From positions 71,569,469-71,633,468 of the forward strand of contig NC_091134.1 of the NCBI RefSeq assembly GCF_041381155.1: 64,000 nt of DNA, read 5' to 3'. A model generated the notes under the pieces. That model did no database searches and had not been told where the DNA came from. It worked only from the letters and a program-made list of their open reading frames with translations. Positions within the stretch are counted from its first letter, which is position 1; every line of letters starts with the position of its first letter. A program made the position numbers and the translations under genes. Of the stretch, positions 11,281-22,100 are shown piece by piece. Origin of the DNA: Argopecten irradians (lineage: Eukaryota > Mollusca > Bivalvia > Pectinida > Pectinidae).

Positions 11281-11289
11281 TGCGACATC
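11281..11289. repeat. target-site duplication, right copy (TGCGACATC)
   Basis: Identical to 3072-3080 and directly abuts the CAGCCCTCC end of the foldback element. Confidence 0.9.
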
Positions 11290-12036
11290 TGTGGCAAGGG
11301 GTTTACAAGAAAAGCGGATTTAGAAAGACATATGAAAATTCATACAAGAAAGAAAGCAGCGGGTAAAAAGCCATTTAAGTGTAACATTTGTGAAAAGTGT
11401 TTTACAAGAGACAGCGATTTAACGAGACATACCAGACTCCATACAGGAGAGAAACCGTACAAGTGTGATTTCTGCAAAAGAACATTTTATGATAATTGTC
11501 GGCTAGCGAAACATGTACGAGAACATACAGGAGGAAGACAGTTTACGTGTGACATCTGTGACAAGACATTCTCAGTGAACTCCTCTCTACTGACACACTA
11601 CAGGACACATACGGGAGAGAACCCATTTTCTTGTGATATCTGTGGAAAGGGGTTTTCGACCAATCCACTGGTATTACGGCATGCTAAAACCCATTCTGAT
11701 GAGAACAAGTGTAACGTCTGTGATACGGGATTTACATCAAAGAATGCTTTGGTAAACCATGTCCGAAAACTACATTTAGGCGAGAGGCGGTTTAAATGCA
11801 ATACCTGTGATAGGAGGTGGTCTTCTAGGAATGATCTTTCGAAACATATGCTGACACATACAGGAGAGAAACCATTTCAGTGTGACATTTGTAACAGGGG
11901 CTTCACAAGACGTTCTGACTTGGAGAGACATTTCAGGATGCATACAGGAGAGACGCCGTATAAATGTAACTTCTGTGGGAAGGAATATGCCCAGCAGGCT
12001 GGCCTAGCATATCACGTAAGAATGCACACTGGATAG
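11281..12036 (+). CDS. C2H2 zinc-finger gene A, right part (nine fingers)
   Basis: The frame TGC GAC ATC TGT starts inside the right target duplication and runs without interruption to TAG at 12034-12036. Nine C2H2 fingers are visible, from CDICGKGF..HMKIH to CNFCGKEY..HVRMH. Most have TGEKP/TGERP-type linkers, and one has an unusual TRKKAAGKKPFK linker. The first finger has its start (K-C-C-D-I) at 3066-3080 on the far side of the insertion. If transcribed alone, the first Met is at 11332, which would omit finger one. Tandem C2H2 fingers predict nucleic-acid binding in the nucleus; the target is unknown. An AATAAA follows 170 bases after the stop. Whether this half is still expressed is unknown. 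Confidence 0.85.
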   Translation, partial: CDICGKGFTRKADLERHMKIHTRKKAAGKKPFKCNICEKCFTRDSDLTRHTRLHTGEKPYKCDFCKRTFYDNCRLAKHVREHTGGRQFTCDICDKTFSVNSSLLTHYRTHTGENPFSCDICGKGFSTNPLVLRHAKTHSDENKCNVCDTGFTSKNALVNHVRKLHLGERRFKCNTCDRRWSSRNDLSKHMLTHTGEKPFQCDICNRGFTRRSDLERHFRMHTGETPYKCNFCGKEYAQQAGLAYHVRMHTG

Positions 12037-12205
12037 GATGTATAGCAGTAGTGTGACTTCAGGCGCTATTCTGTGGAATGAGTTTTCTGATTATAAGTTT
12101 TGTGCCAAAAGACAATGATTTTTCAGCAGTTTTGACTATGTCTGCTTCAAAAATTAATATGCAAGTTGAAAGGTAACCAAAACTAACTGCATGCGCCAAA
12201 AGCAA

Positions 12206-12211
12206 AATAAA
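12206..12211 (+). terminator. candidate polyadenylation signal of gene A
   Basis: AATAAA lies 170 bases downstream of the gene A stop codon in AT-rich sequence. This is position-based support only. Confidence 0.4.
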
Positions 12212-12269
12212 TGATTTCATATTATTTCTGTGTTATTTAGACATATCTATACATGATTAAACACTAATT

Positions 12270-12363
12270 CAATCTTATTAAAATACAGATCCTTATTATC
12301 ACTACGTTGGATAAGAGGCTATTGAACGGAGTGGTTATAAGGATCTGTGTTTTAATCAGATTG
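12270..12363. mobile_element. 94-bp MITE with 9-bp target duplication ACACTAATT
   Basis: ACACTAATT at 12261-12269 and at 12364-12372 flanks an inverted-repeat element starting CAATCTTATTAAAATACAG and ending TTTTAATCAGATTG. The left and right arms pair through ACAGATCCTTAT. It is an internally deleted relative of the 388-bp copy at 59187-59574. Confidence 0.85.
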
Positions 12364-12372
12364 ACACTAATT

Positions 12373-14129
12373 ATTGTTCAAATGATGAGTAAAATGTTTA
12401 TAATAGTCCTTTATTTTTATTATTATTGATGAAATGAAATGTAAAAGGTATTGTTATATAAAAGTATAAATGTGTATTACACTTTTTAACAATCCATTTT
12501 AAGTAAGATAAATGTGCCACGTTATTCAGCAATAATTCAATGACAAAAACTATCTGTCACCGGAGGGATAGAAGCTCAAACTTATTTAAATACCGCTGCC
12601 ATGGCAAAAACGCAATATTTTTCTTTATTTGAAATGTTCGAAATTGACATATCTTTTATGTTAATTCCAAATACATAAAACCAACACATTTTTAAATTTA
12701 TTTTTTGAAGATTTCTGAAATTGTAAGAATATCATTTCTGTAGAATGACTCTAATAAGATAATGTATTTGTGATTCTTAATACAAATATTTCTAATTAGA
12801 ATACTGATACATATAGATGTATTTATGACAGCAAATATAAATAGCTTAACCTTAGAAACATCTGCCAGATATATAGTTAATGTTGTGTAAATACATCTTC
12901 ATGTTAATGAAAATAGCCGGAAATCATTGTCTGAATTGTAACTAAAATTAGTTAGTGTCTATTATTTCCGGTTATGACTGAAGCAAATATTGATACCAAC
13001 GTTAACATGTCATGGTAAGATATGTTTGTTCTTTTTGAAATTATATCTTTTGTTATAATTTTTAAACTTTGATGTTGCCCTGTTGACATACATAGTGTAC
13101 ATGTCACTGTCACACCAGTACACTGACGTAACTGTACTGTACAGATTCCATATTCAAATACATTGTGTACTACATGTACCTAGATCCAGTTCTATTTATT
13201 TTCGAACAGAAAAAATGGAATTGTTGAACTTGAAAAATTGCCATAGCCTGGTGAAATTATCTTCTTCACGTTTTCAAAAGTGAAATCACAGGCCATAGTG
13301 CTAGCAAACATGGATTCACTGATAGCTACAGTACCCATTTTACGGACTACGGATTTACAAGACTCACCTGACCATGCAGTGCTGGAACAGGTGAAGGTGG
13401 CATAAGGCCTTTTAGCGAATGGCATATCAAATTATGGAACGAGTTTGATAAATTTCAGATCATATTATCACGTTCTTATTATTCATACTACTGACAGAAT
13501 GAAGTTAACTGAGTGTTCTATATATTTTTTTAAATAAGATGTTGCTACAATACGAACGATAGTGCAAAAATTTAGTAAATCATAAAATGTAATAAAATCA
13601 TATACATTAGGCCTATATGTATTAACATGGAACTGATCTTTTCCAAATTATCATATTAGATGTATTATTCTTTCTTGATTTTGTGTTTGCATACCCTTTT
13701 CTATTATTTGTATAATTTATGTCATTATTAACAAACACGTTTTTGTGTGGTTATTTGTTTTTTTTTTGTTTTTTTGTTTTGTTTTTTGTTTTTATTAATT
13801 ATTAATTACTATTACATTGTACTGAAAGAAAAAAAACTGAATAAATGGTAAATTGTAAAAAAATAGATAAATCAAAACTCGTTACATTACATGCACACAT
13901 TGCAATATTTTTTTTTATAATATATAATAGCATAACATTCATACTTAACGTTCATATATACTTGATGCCTATATACATTATACAATACACGCCAGCTGGC
14001 TATGGGCCGACTCACAGCTTCAATCTTTAAAATTTGACAGCTTTATACATTAAACAAGACCACGACTACACCCTCCATAATTACATACTCCAACATGTAG
14101 ACTAAAGTAACATTTAGGCCTACTAACTC
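12373..14129. other. AT-rich intergenic stretch
   Basis: No supported gene. There is an imperfect inverted repeat around GCCGGAAAT...ATTTCCGGTT at about 12916-12974 and a T/TG-rich tract at 13737-13795. An open stretch at 13192-13425 exists on both strands but shows no recognisable domain; it could be an old repeat or gene fragment. Confidence 0.4.
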
Positions 14130-14815
14130 TACAAAATACCTAAAAATGGGACATGCACATAAACAAGATCACCGTAAATGGAAACGGATTACAGTTTTTT
14201 TAACGCAACTTAAAATTAATTCATCATATATAAAAGAAGACGCATACAAAGCATTAGTAAAACCCAAACTTGAATGCCCTTCTTTATGAGACCCCCAGCC
14301 TCCCATCTCAACACAAACCAAATTCAACTGATAGAAAAATACAACACAAGGCAGCCATGCAGTTGTAAGTATTGGCGTACGGTATTCCATAGAATACATC
14401 CATCTGTTTTGAATGATGCACTTGGAGCCGTTTCCCTTGTACTTAACAACAAATATCACGACATGCTAACCCAAGTTTCGTCACAGATCCACCAACTTAC
14501 ATTTATATATTACAGACACTCCGGTCTCCAAACAAGAACCATATTCTTCTGCACAATAATTCACGCCGTAGTACATCATGTACATGTAGCTGTCCAACAC
14601 AATTCGGTACAGACACCAGCAGACCACAGAACCAGATACTCTCATCCATATGCTATCAGCCAAATCTCTGCTGCAAAGGACACATAAACACATCCCTTTC
14701 CCCACAAACAATAACTTATTTGAATTTCCTCCATGTAACAGCAGTACAATGCACCACACTTGAGGACTCCCAAGGCACATGCCATCTAGCCCTTGAAGTC
14801 ACCATGTAACCACTA
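14130..14815 (+). mobile_element. LINE relic, end of the reverse transcriptase ORF
   Basis: Translations in nearby frames give AYKALVKPKLE followed by a W-x-P-like DPQPPIS segment and then QIQLIEKYNTRQ, which match the LINE reverse-transcriptase thumb region (AYK.LVRP.LEYA..VWDP.....IEKVQRRAAR). Further on, HPYAISQISAAKDTHKH and a downstream FP..NNLFEFP stretch match the usual C-terminal part ending in a FFPRT..WN.LP-like block. Several stops and frame changes mark it as dead. The 5' part is missing, as is usual for LINE copies. Confidence 0.65.
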
Positions 14816-15402
14816 GTTAGTGTTTGTAACCACTAGTTAGTGTTTGCATTCTGTATTTTATTCTTAAAGGTACATGAACCTAAATAAACCATGTAAATTT
14901 GAGTAAGATACATATTTAAGACGTGTCAGATACATTAATAAGTAATGTAATTACTTCCACAATGCACTGCGCAAATTAAATGACCGTAAACAAAATGGTG
15001 GGTCGAAAACGTGGATGAAGTGAACACAAGCGAATTCCGATAGAAAACGGAGTACAACAAGAGTCAGTAATATAACGTGCGCGAGGGAAAGTAGGTAAAA
15101 ATAAATGGATCGCTGAAATGCAAGAGACGGGAGCAACTTCACAATAAATACTTTCGTGACGTACATACACGTATGTGCAATTAAGTCAAGAACTTCCCTT
15201 CACGGTGCCCGTCCAATGAAAAGTTTCGTCTGACTTTTGACTTATCATCTTAGGTTAAGCACATATTGATTTATAACGAATGTTATTCTATTCCCGAACT
15301 ATTCCCGAGGGAAAGGGCCATAGTAAAAGATTTAGTACGTCACATGACATTCATTATGACGTCATGTATTTGGTCGCGTGTTCATTCCCGGGGACTATAC
15401 TT
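14804..15402. other. intergenic stretch with a short tandem duplication
   Basis: AACCACTAGTTAGTGTTTG is present twice in tandem (14807-14846), just past the LINE relic. No gene is supported in the rest; the minus-strand open frames at 14951-15170 carry no known motif. Confidence 0.4.
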
Positions 15403-15559
15403 AACAATTAAAGGTTAGTTAGATTGCATTTATTGGAGATATAAATGCAATTTGGGTCTCCGATAAATAGAATAGCTGTTAGGGCGCTATTCTATTTATC
15501 TGCCACCCAGATTGCATTTATATCTCCAATAAATGCAATCTAACTATCCTTTAATTGTT
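15403..15559. mobile_element. 157-bp foldback repeat
   Basis: AACAATTAAAGG at the left and CCTTTAATTGTT at the right bound nearly full-length inverted arms (TTAGATTGCATTTATTGG, then GATAAATAGAATAGC) around a short loop. No clear target duplication. One arm recurs alone at 41859-41935. Confidence 0.8.
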
Positions 15560-16340
15560 ATATTTACATTTTACTTTCTGTTTTCAAAACAAAACATGAT
15601 TTAGATGCGAGTGAACATTTGAATTTCCCGTTTTAGCCATTTAACCTCAACAGCTAAGTTCAATGAGATAAAAATAGCCCCTATAGAAAATGAAAAGACA
15701 ACAAAGTTTCAATGTTTTTCAGTTGCTTTTCAGTTTACATTCAATTATCCAAAAATTCAAAAGATTTTTTTTATAGATTCATAACCAATCTGGTTCATTC
15801 AACTACAATGTCAATTTTCCCGCGCGGTCTAACATTGTGTCAGTAAACAATGCATGACACGTATACATTTATATAGATATATAACACCAAAGCTAGGCTG
15901 CATTTATTGGCTCATAATGCAGATCATGATTGTCATTAGAGTAATTGGAGTCGCTGTGGCAAAATGTAAATATTTTAGTATAGTTCCCGTAGTCAGATAT
16001 AGTCTCTCGTAGTCAAGAAGGACAGAGAACTGTCGCAAAATAGACCATTGCTGTTATCTAATCGCATTCTTAGTAATTATCATGTGATGTACTAATAAAA
16101 AATATCGCTTATGCTTCATATGTTAAAATGTGGAAAACTAGTATTTCTAGTATGTCGTGTCAGCAAGTTTGTTGTTCATTACAACATCGCTTTCAACCAG
16201 CTTTCGTTTTGTGTTGCAAAAATAGAATGTGACGGTCTATTTTTATCAATTTTGAGATATGTATTCCCCACGTTTTCCTGTCGTTAATTAACACAAAAAT
16301 AACACAAAATAACTCATTTTGCCTTTGGTGCAATCCTGAT
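15560..16340. other. AT-rich intergenic stretch, nothing recognised
   Basis: No coding, RNA or repeat signal that I can support. Confidence 0.4.
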
Positions 16341-17630
16341 TTCAATCCATATAAAACATAGTGCAACAGATTTTTTCTCAATTAATTCTTTTTTAAATTT
16401 TCATCTTGAAGTGGATTTAGAAGCTCACAATTTTTAGGTCATCTGACCTTTAGCCATCATGCTTCGTCCGTCGTCGTGCGCCGTCCGCCGTCCGTAAACT
16501 TTTCACATTTCAATCTTCTTCTCAAGTTTGACCAGTGGGATTGAGCTGAAACTTACCTGAAATGATCCTGAGATGGTCCTGACCAAGTTTTGTTATTTTT
16601 CGGGTCAGTCCGAAATCCAAGATGGCCGCCACAGCCGCCATCTTGAAAATCTATTTTGAACCTCTTCTTAAGTTCTGCCGGTGCAATTTGGCTGAAACTT
16701 GCATGAAATGATCCTGAGATGGTCCCGAAAAAGTGTTGTTATTTTTTGGGTCAGTCCGAAATCCAAGATGGCCGCCACATCCGCCATCTTGAAAACACAA
16801 TTTGAACTTCTTCTTAAGTTCTGCCGGTGCAATTTGGCTGAAACTTGCATGAAATGATCCTGACATGGTCCCGAAAAAGTTTTGTTATTTTTCGGGTCGA
16901 TCCGAAATCCAAGATGTCCGCCACAGCCGCCATCTTGAAAACACATTTTGAACTTCTTCTCAAGTTCTACCGGTGCGATTTGGCTGAAACTTGCATGAAA
17001 TGATTCTGACATGGTCCCGACAAAGTGTTGTTATTTTTCGGGTAGATCCGAAATCCAGGATGGCCGTCATCTTGAAAACAGATTTTGAACTTTTTCTCAA
17101 GTTCTACTGGTGCGATTTGGCTGAAACTTGGATGAAATGCTCCTGACATGGTCACGACATAGTGTTGTTATTTTTGGGGTCGATCCGAAATCCAAGATGG
17201 CCGCCACAGTCGCCATCTTGAAAACCTACTCAAGTTCTACCGGTGCGATTTGGCTGAAACTTGCATGGAATGATCCTGACATGGTCCCGACAAAGTGTTG
17301 TTATTTTTGGGGTCGATCAGAAATCCAAGATGGCCGCCACAGCCGCCATCTTGAAAATACATTTTGAACTTCTTTCCTTGGGCCTCTTGTTTGAAATAAA
17401 ATTCCTTGAAAGAAATTGAAAATCCTGACATAGTCCTGACAAAGTGACACCATATATAATTATTTTACTATTGCCAAGGTAGTCAGATGACCGTTTAAGG
17501 CCCTTTGGGCCTCTTGTTAATGGTGGTAATGGAGTAAAGTAAATAACTTTTGTTACTGTAGACAAATACTTAATCGTCTGATCCTATTTTTGATAGAAAA
17601 AAAATACCATTTATCAGCGGTGGAGCATCT
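16341..17630. mobile_element. TTAA-type MITE copy interrupted by a Helentron-like element
   Basis: The flanks (16341-16435 and 17518-17630) align with 40790-41011. Shared pieces include CCATATA..ACATAGTG, TTTTATCTTGAAGT, GTGGTAATGGWGTAAA and a final CAGCGGTGGAGCATCT followed by TTAA (17631-17634). The left end with the matching terminal repeat is not found, so this copy is 5'-truncated or decayed. It lies just upstream of the gene B exon, probably in its intron. Confidence 0.65.
16436..17517 (+). mobile_element. Helentron-like non-autonomous element 1 (147-bp array)
   Basis: It begins at GGTCATCTGACC (16437) and a CGTCCGTCGTCGTGCG segment. It then has about six units of ~147 bp, marked by AAATCCAAGATGG at about 16612, 16759, 16906, 17053, 17188 and 17331. 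It ends with GTCAGATGACC (17481-17491), a hairpin GGCCCTTTGGGCC (17498-17510) and TCTTGTT. Each unit holds an inner hairpin, CAAGATGG against CCATCTTG. Subterminal inverted repeats, a 3' hairpin and a central tandem array fit Helitron/Helentron-derived elements known in bivalves. The comparison with 40.9 kb shows a clean empty site. Open frames over it are repeat shadows. Confidence 0.75.
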
Positions 17631-17774
17631 TTAATGGTATGCTGGTGCTTTTATGGATCTTAATCATTATATTTATGCATCCATATTCACATATTGTATG
17701 TTTTACAACAATTTTTTGAGTGAAAATTTCAAAATTACATAATATTAGATAACTGATTGTCACTGATTGAACTA

Positions 17775-17790
17775 TATTGTTTTTGTACAG
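17775..17790 (+). promoter_or_regulatory. 3' splice site of gene B finger exon
   Basis: A pyrimidine-rich TTGTTTTTGTACAG ends at 17790. The exon then starts AAAGACCAAAAGACG and continues with GACACCGACCACGCG, homologous to the gene A 5' exon (GACACCGACCTGGCG at 2170) and followed in both by a CACACAGAGGAAGTGACG word. Confidence 0.65.
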
Positions 17791-17915
17791 AAAGACCAAA
17801 AGACGAATGCAGGACCAGACACCGACCACGCGTAATGCCACACAGAGGAAGTGACGTACATATTTACCAGTTTAGCTGCTGTAGTTACACAAGACAGACG
17901 TCCAGCGGGAGCAGT

Positions 17916-18965
17916 ATGGCCGATCAGATCCCTGTCAATAATAACACCAAAGTGATATGTGACATCTGTGGAAAGCAGTTCACCGAGAACCATCGTCTGT
18001 TGAGACATATGATAATGCACAGAAAGATGTCGTCTCTATGTGATATTTGTGGGCTCCAGTTTTCCCACAACACTCATCTTTCGAAACACTTGAAAACACA
18101 CAAAGTGGGGAAGCCATTTCAGTGTGACGTATGTGGGAAGAATTGTTTTAATAACAGTTACCTGTCCGATCACATAAAGAAACATACAGGAGAGAAATCA
18201 TTTAAATGTGACGTCTGCTATAAGGAATTTTATAGGAACAGCCATGTTATTGAACATATCAAGTCAGTACATAAGGGAGAGAAACCATTCAAGTGTGACA
18301 TTTGTGAAAAACAGTTTCCTTTTCGGAGATTTCTTTCGTATCATATTAGTAGATGCCATTCTGGAGAAAAAACATTCAGGTGTGAAATATGTGAGTATCA
18401 ATTTTCGACGGAAGTGGACCTTAAACGTCATTTAAGGAAACATAAAAAACAAACGTCATTTAAATGTGATGTCTGTCGTAAAAGTTTTTCTCGTATTGGT
18501 AACCTGTCTCTCCATATCAGGACGGTACATAACGGAGAGGAGCTTTACAAGTGTGACATATGTGGGAGAAACTTTCCACACAAGACCAGTTTATTGACAC
18601 ATTTGCAGAGGCATTCAAAAGACAAAACGTTTACCTGCAACGTATGTGGAAAGGAGTTTTATGTAAAACAAGACATGTTGACACATGCTAAGATACATTC
18701 AGGAGCAAAACCATTTAAATGCGATGTTTGCGGTGGTCTGTTTACAATGAAAACGAGTCTGATGAATCATATCAAAATACATACAGGAGAGAAACCATTT
18801 AAATGTGACGAATGTGGGATGGAGTTTTTAAGACGTGCAAGTCTGATAATACATATTAGGACACATACCGGAGAGAAACCATTTAAATGTGACATCTGCG
18901 AGAAAACTTTTTCTCAAAAAACTCATTTGACGACACACATTAAAATACATAAAGGGGCCATTTAA
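17916..18965 (+). CDS. C2H2 zinc-finger protein, gene B (12 fingers, 349 aa)
   Basis: Predicted nuclear nucleic-acid-binding protein. Twelve C2H2 fingers occupy about residues 15-344, starting CDICGKQF..HMIMH and ending CDICEKTF..HIKIH. Fingers 4, 5 and 7 have H-x4-H spacing. Linkers are partly canonical TGEKPF (more so at the C-terminal end) and partly diverged (RKMSSL, KKQTSF, NGEELY). There is no KRAB, BTB, SCAN or other N-terminal domain within the exon. I chose Met at 17916 because the homologous upstream sequence in gene A is untranslated. The frame is, however, open back to the splice site at 17791, so an upstream exon could add residues. No frameshift is seen. It is the best-preserved relative of gene A. 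A specific orthologue cannot be named. Confidence 0.9.
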   Translation: MADQIPVNNNTKVICDICGKQFTENHRLLRHMIMHRKMSSLCDICGLQFSHNTHLSKHLKTHKVGKPFQCDVCGKNCFNNSYLSDHIKKHTGEKSFKCDVCYKEFYRNSHVIEHIKSVHKGEKPFKCDICEKQFPFRRFLSYHISRCHSGEKTFRCEICEYQFSTEVDLKRHLRKHKKQTSFKCDVCRKSFSRIGNLSLHIRTVHNGEELYKCDICGRNFPHKTSLLTHLQRHSKDKTFTCNVCGKEFYVKQDMLTHAKIHSGAKPFKCDVCGGLFTMKTSLMNHIKIHTGEKPFKCDECGMEFLRRASLIIHIRTHTGEKPFKCDICEKTFSQKTHLTTHIKIHKGAI

Positions 18966-19130
18966 AGTGTGCATTTCATGGTAGGACGTTTCCCTAATAT
19001 TACTTGGAGCCTGCTATGTTACATCGAAATATTCACTAGATACAAATGTCAGCTGTGGTATACATAAGCGACAATTCGTCAAAATATCTCAATAACCCAT
19101 GCAGATTTGGACTTCCGTGGGTTATCTTAA
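18966..19130. other. 3' flank of gene B
   Basis: Non-coding. No clear AATAAA before the next repeat complex starts at about 19131. Confidence 0.4.
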
Positions 19131-22100
19131 TTTTACACTATGTTTCCGGCGGTCACGGCAGTCCTGTTTCAGGCCACCGTGGTGACCGCGTGACAACGTG
19201 AGACAACGTAGGATGACATGATAGACAAACATGAGCGGCCGTGATTACCGTGGATGCCGTGCCAATTATTTATTAATGCTAGGTTTACACTATGTTCCCG
19301 GCGATCACGGTAGCCCCGTTTGCCCGAAACGTGGTGCGCCGTGGAATTTTGGCTATTTTTGTCTCTGTATTCAAGTTGAGCTAGGTCTTGTGAAGTTTTA
19401 CGGATTACGTCATGGACCGTGGATATACGGGAAAGTGCTGTTCCGGGAGGTTAAAGGTACACTACGGCTTTAGCACGGTCTATCAAGGATACCACTACGT
19501 TCTCACTAGGCCTGTTACGATCTGATGAGGTCTGCTACGTTTTACACGTTTTGATCAAGCTCCGATACGTTTTTCACGGTCCGCCAAGGCTTACTAGGGA
19601 TGAAAGTCTGATACCGGGATTTTTTTGAAGCAAATGAAACAATATTTATTGCCGAAAATGTCATTTCAAACACATTTTAATTACAAATTATATTTGGTAT
19701 AAATATATAATTATTATAGCCAAGTGTTTTTACGCCATTTTTTTCTGTAATGGTTAATCACTTAATTGTCTTTTGCAATAATAGCTTTTGTATAATTTGA
19801 TGGTTTTAATGTGTTTGATAATGACTATTTCTATTTAATAATACAAATAATCCATGAAGTAGCAAATATGTACCAGGCCAGGCAATGATACTTCATCAGA
19901 TATTGGTTTCAACGTAAGAATGTAATAAGACGTAACACGCCGTATCACGTCGGCCTTTCAATCGCTAAAAGCCGTGATGTGCCTTGACAGAACGTATCGA
20001 AACGGTTATCATCCACCTTGGCTTGCCGTCAAAACCTTGACAAACCTTAACAAAACGGCACAAAACGTGCAGCCAATCTGCATCAACCGTGATAAAACGT
20101 GGAAAAAACGCAACAGAACGTCACAAAACTTGAAATCACCGTTAGATTCCGGGAAACGTGCTTGCTGCCCGTTCCACCACGGACCGTCTGGAAGTTTTGT
20201 TACGGCCTCGCACGCATTGTTACGTTTTGTTACGTCAATCCCGTTTTATGACGTCCTGTGGCGTTTACCATCTGTACCGTGACTGCCGTGGCAAATTTTT
20301 TGACAGTTTAAAAATCTGGCACGGCATCCACGGTAATCACGACCGCTCACGTTTGTCTATCACGTCCTTCTGCGTTGTCTCAAGTTGTCTCGCGGTCACC
20401 ACGTTTTGTCCACGGTGGCCCGAAACGGGGCTGCCGTGGCCGCCGGGAACATAGTGTAAACCTAGCATAAACTATCACAAAAAATTGCCACGGCAGTCAC
20501 GGTACAGATGGTGAACGTAACAGGACGTAATCAAACGGGATTGACGCAACCAAACGTAACAGTGCCGAGTGCGTACGAGGCTGTAACAGAACTTGCAGAC
20601 GGTCCGTGATGGAACGTGCATCAAGCACGTTCCCCGGCATCTCACGGTGCTTTCAAGTTTTGCAACGTTCTGTTGCATTTTCCGCATTTCATTTCGGTTA
20701 ATGCAGATTGGCTACACGCTTTGTCCCGTTTTGTTCAGGTTTGTCACGGTTTCCACGGCTAGCCAAGGTCGATGATAGCCGTTTCGAAGCGTTTTGTAAA
20801 GGTACATCGCGGTTAAATGCCCGACGCGCTACGTCCTATTACGGCCTTATTGACGACAATATATGACGGAGTATCGTTTCCTGGCTTGGTGCATATGTGA
20901 TAATTCTTGGAATTACTTGTATAAATGAATAGAAATAGTCATTATCAAGCATATTTTAACCATCAAATTGTACTAAAGCTAATATTACAAAAAGCAAATT
21001 AAGTAAGAACCATTACAGAACAAATTGTTGTGCATAGAAACACTTGGCCATATTAACTTTTGATGTCCTTAGTGACGATTTTATTGCGATTCTCAATCTT
21101 GATGCTGATGTTGAGCATTCAACAATGAACAACACCATTGTGAACTATATAATGTATCCATATCTAACAGCAGAATCAAAATAACCCCACTTGCACGATG
21201 TTTTGGTGCATTAATAGTAAAAATCAGAAAAAATAGTTGTTTTAGGCCCAACAGAAAATAATTCAAATAGAAACAGATCTGAAATAATGTCACATGGATT
21301 GGGTTTTTTATTGCAACGACGAACACTGATAAATTGTCTTAGACAACGGTAACTTAACTGCTGAGCAGCTTCCTGTGTTACTTAGATGCTACGCAGCACA
21401 TTAAATATAAATTAATTATATTTTTATGCCAAATATAGCATAGATTTTTTTCTTTTAACACATTTTGTAATCCAAATATGTTAAATGAAATTTTCGACAA
21501 TAGATATTCTGAATATTCAATTTCTACTTTTATGCTCTGGGCATAAACCTGCCCCAAAGAAGCCCGGCAATTCTAGTTAGCCTTGGAGGACCGTGAAAGA
21601 GGTAAGAGCTTTATCAAAACATACAAAACGTATAGACCTCATCAGATCGTAACGGGCCTAGACCAAGCGATGATACTCCATATATTGCTTGCAACGTAAG
21701 ACCGTAATTGGGCGCAACACGTCGTAGCACGTCGGACTTTCAACCGCTACAAGCCGTGATGTGCCTTGACAGAACGCATCGAAACGGCTACCATCCACCT
21801 TGGCTTGCCGAGATAATCGTGCCAAACCTGGATAAAACGGGACAAAACGTGCAGCTAATCTGCATCAACCGTGATAGAACGTGGAAAAAAACCGCAACAG
21901 AACTTTACAAAACTTGAAAGCACCGTGAGTTGACGGGAAACGTGCTTGCTGCCCGTTCCATCACGGACCGTCTGCAAGTTCTGTTACGGCTCCGTACGCA
22001 CTGTTAAGTTTTGTTGCGTTAATTCCGTTTTATTACGTCGTGTTTAGTTTACCATCGGTACTGTGACTGTCGTGGCATTTTTAGCTCACCTGGCCCGAGC

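Noticed and set aside
3051-11281. Two separate, complete zinc-finger genes flanking the repeats
   Set aside because: The 9-bp duplication and the finger reading across it show that they are halves of one interrupted gene.
13192-13425. Possible coding exon on either strand
   Set aside because: It is open in part on both strands but has no recognisable family motif and no convincing splice sites.
16651-17431. Open frames with CFQDGG repeats over element 1
   Set aside because: They are translations of the 147-bp units; frames on both strands are equally open.
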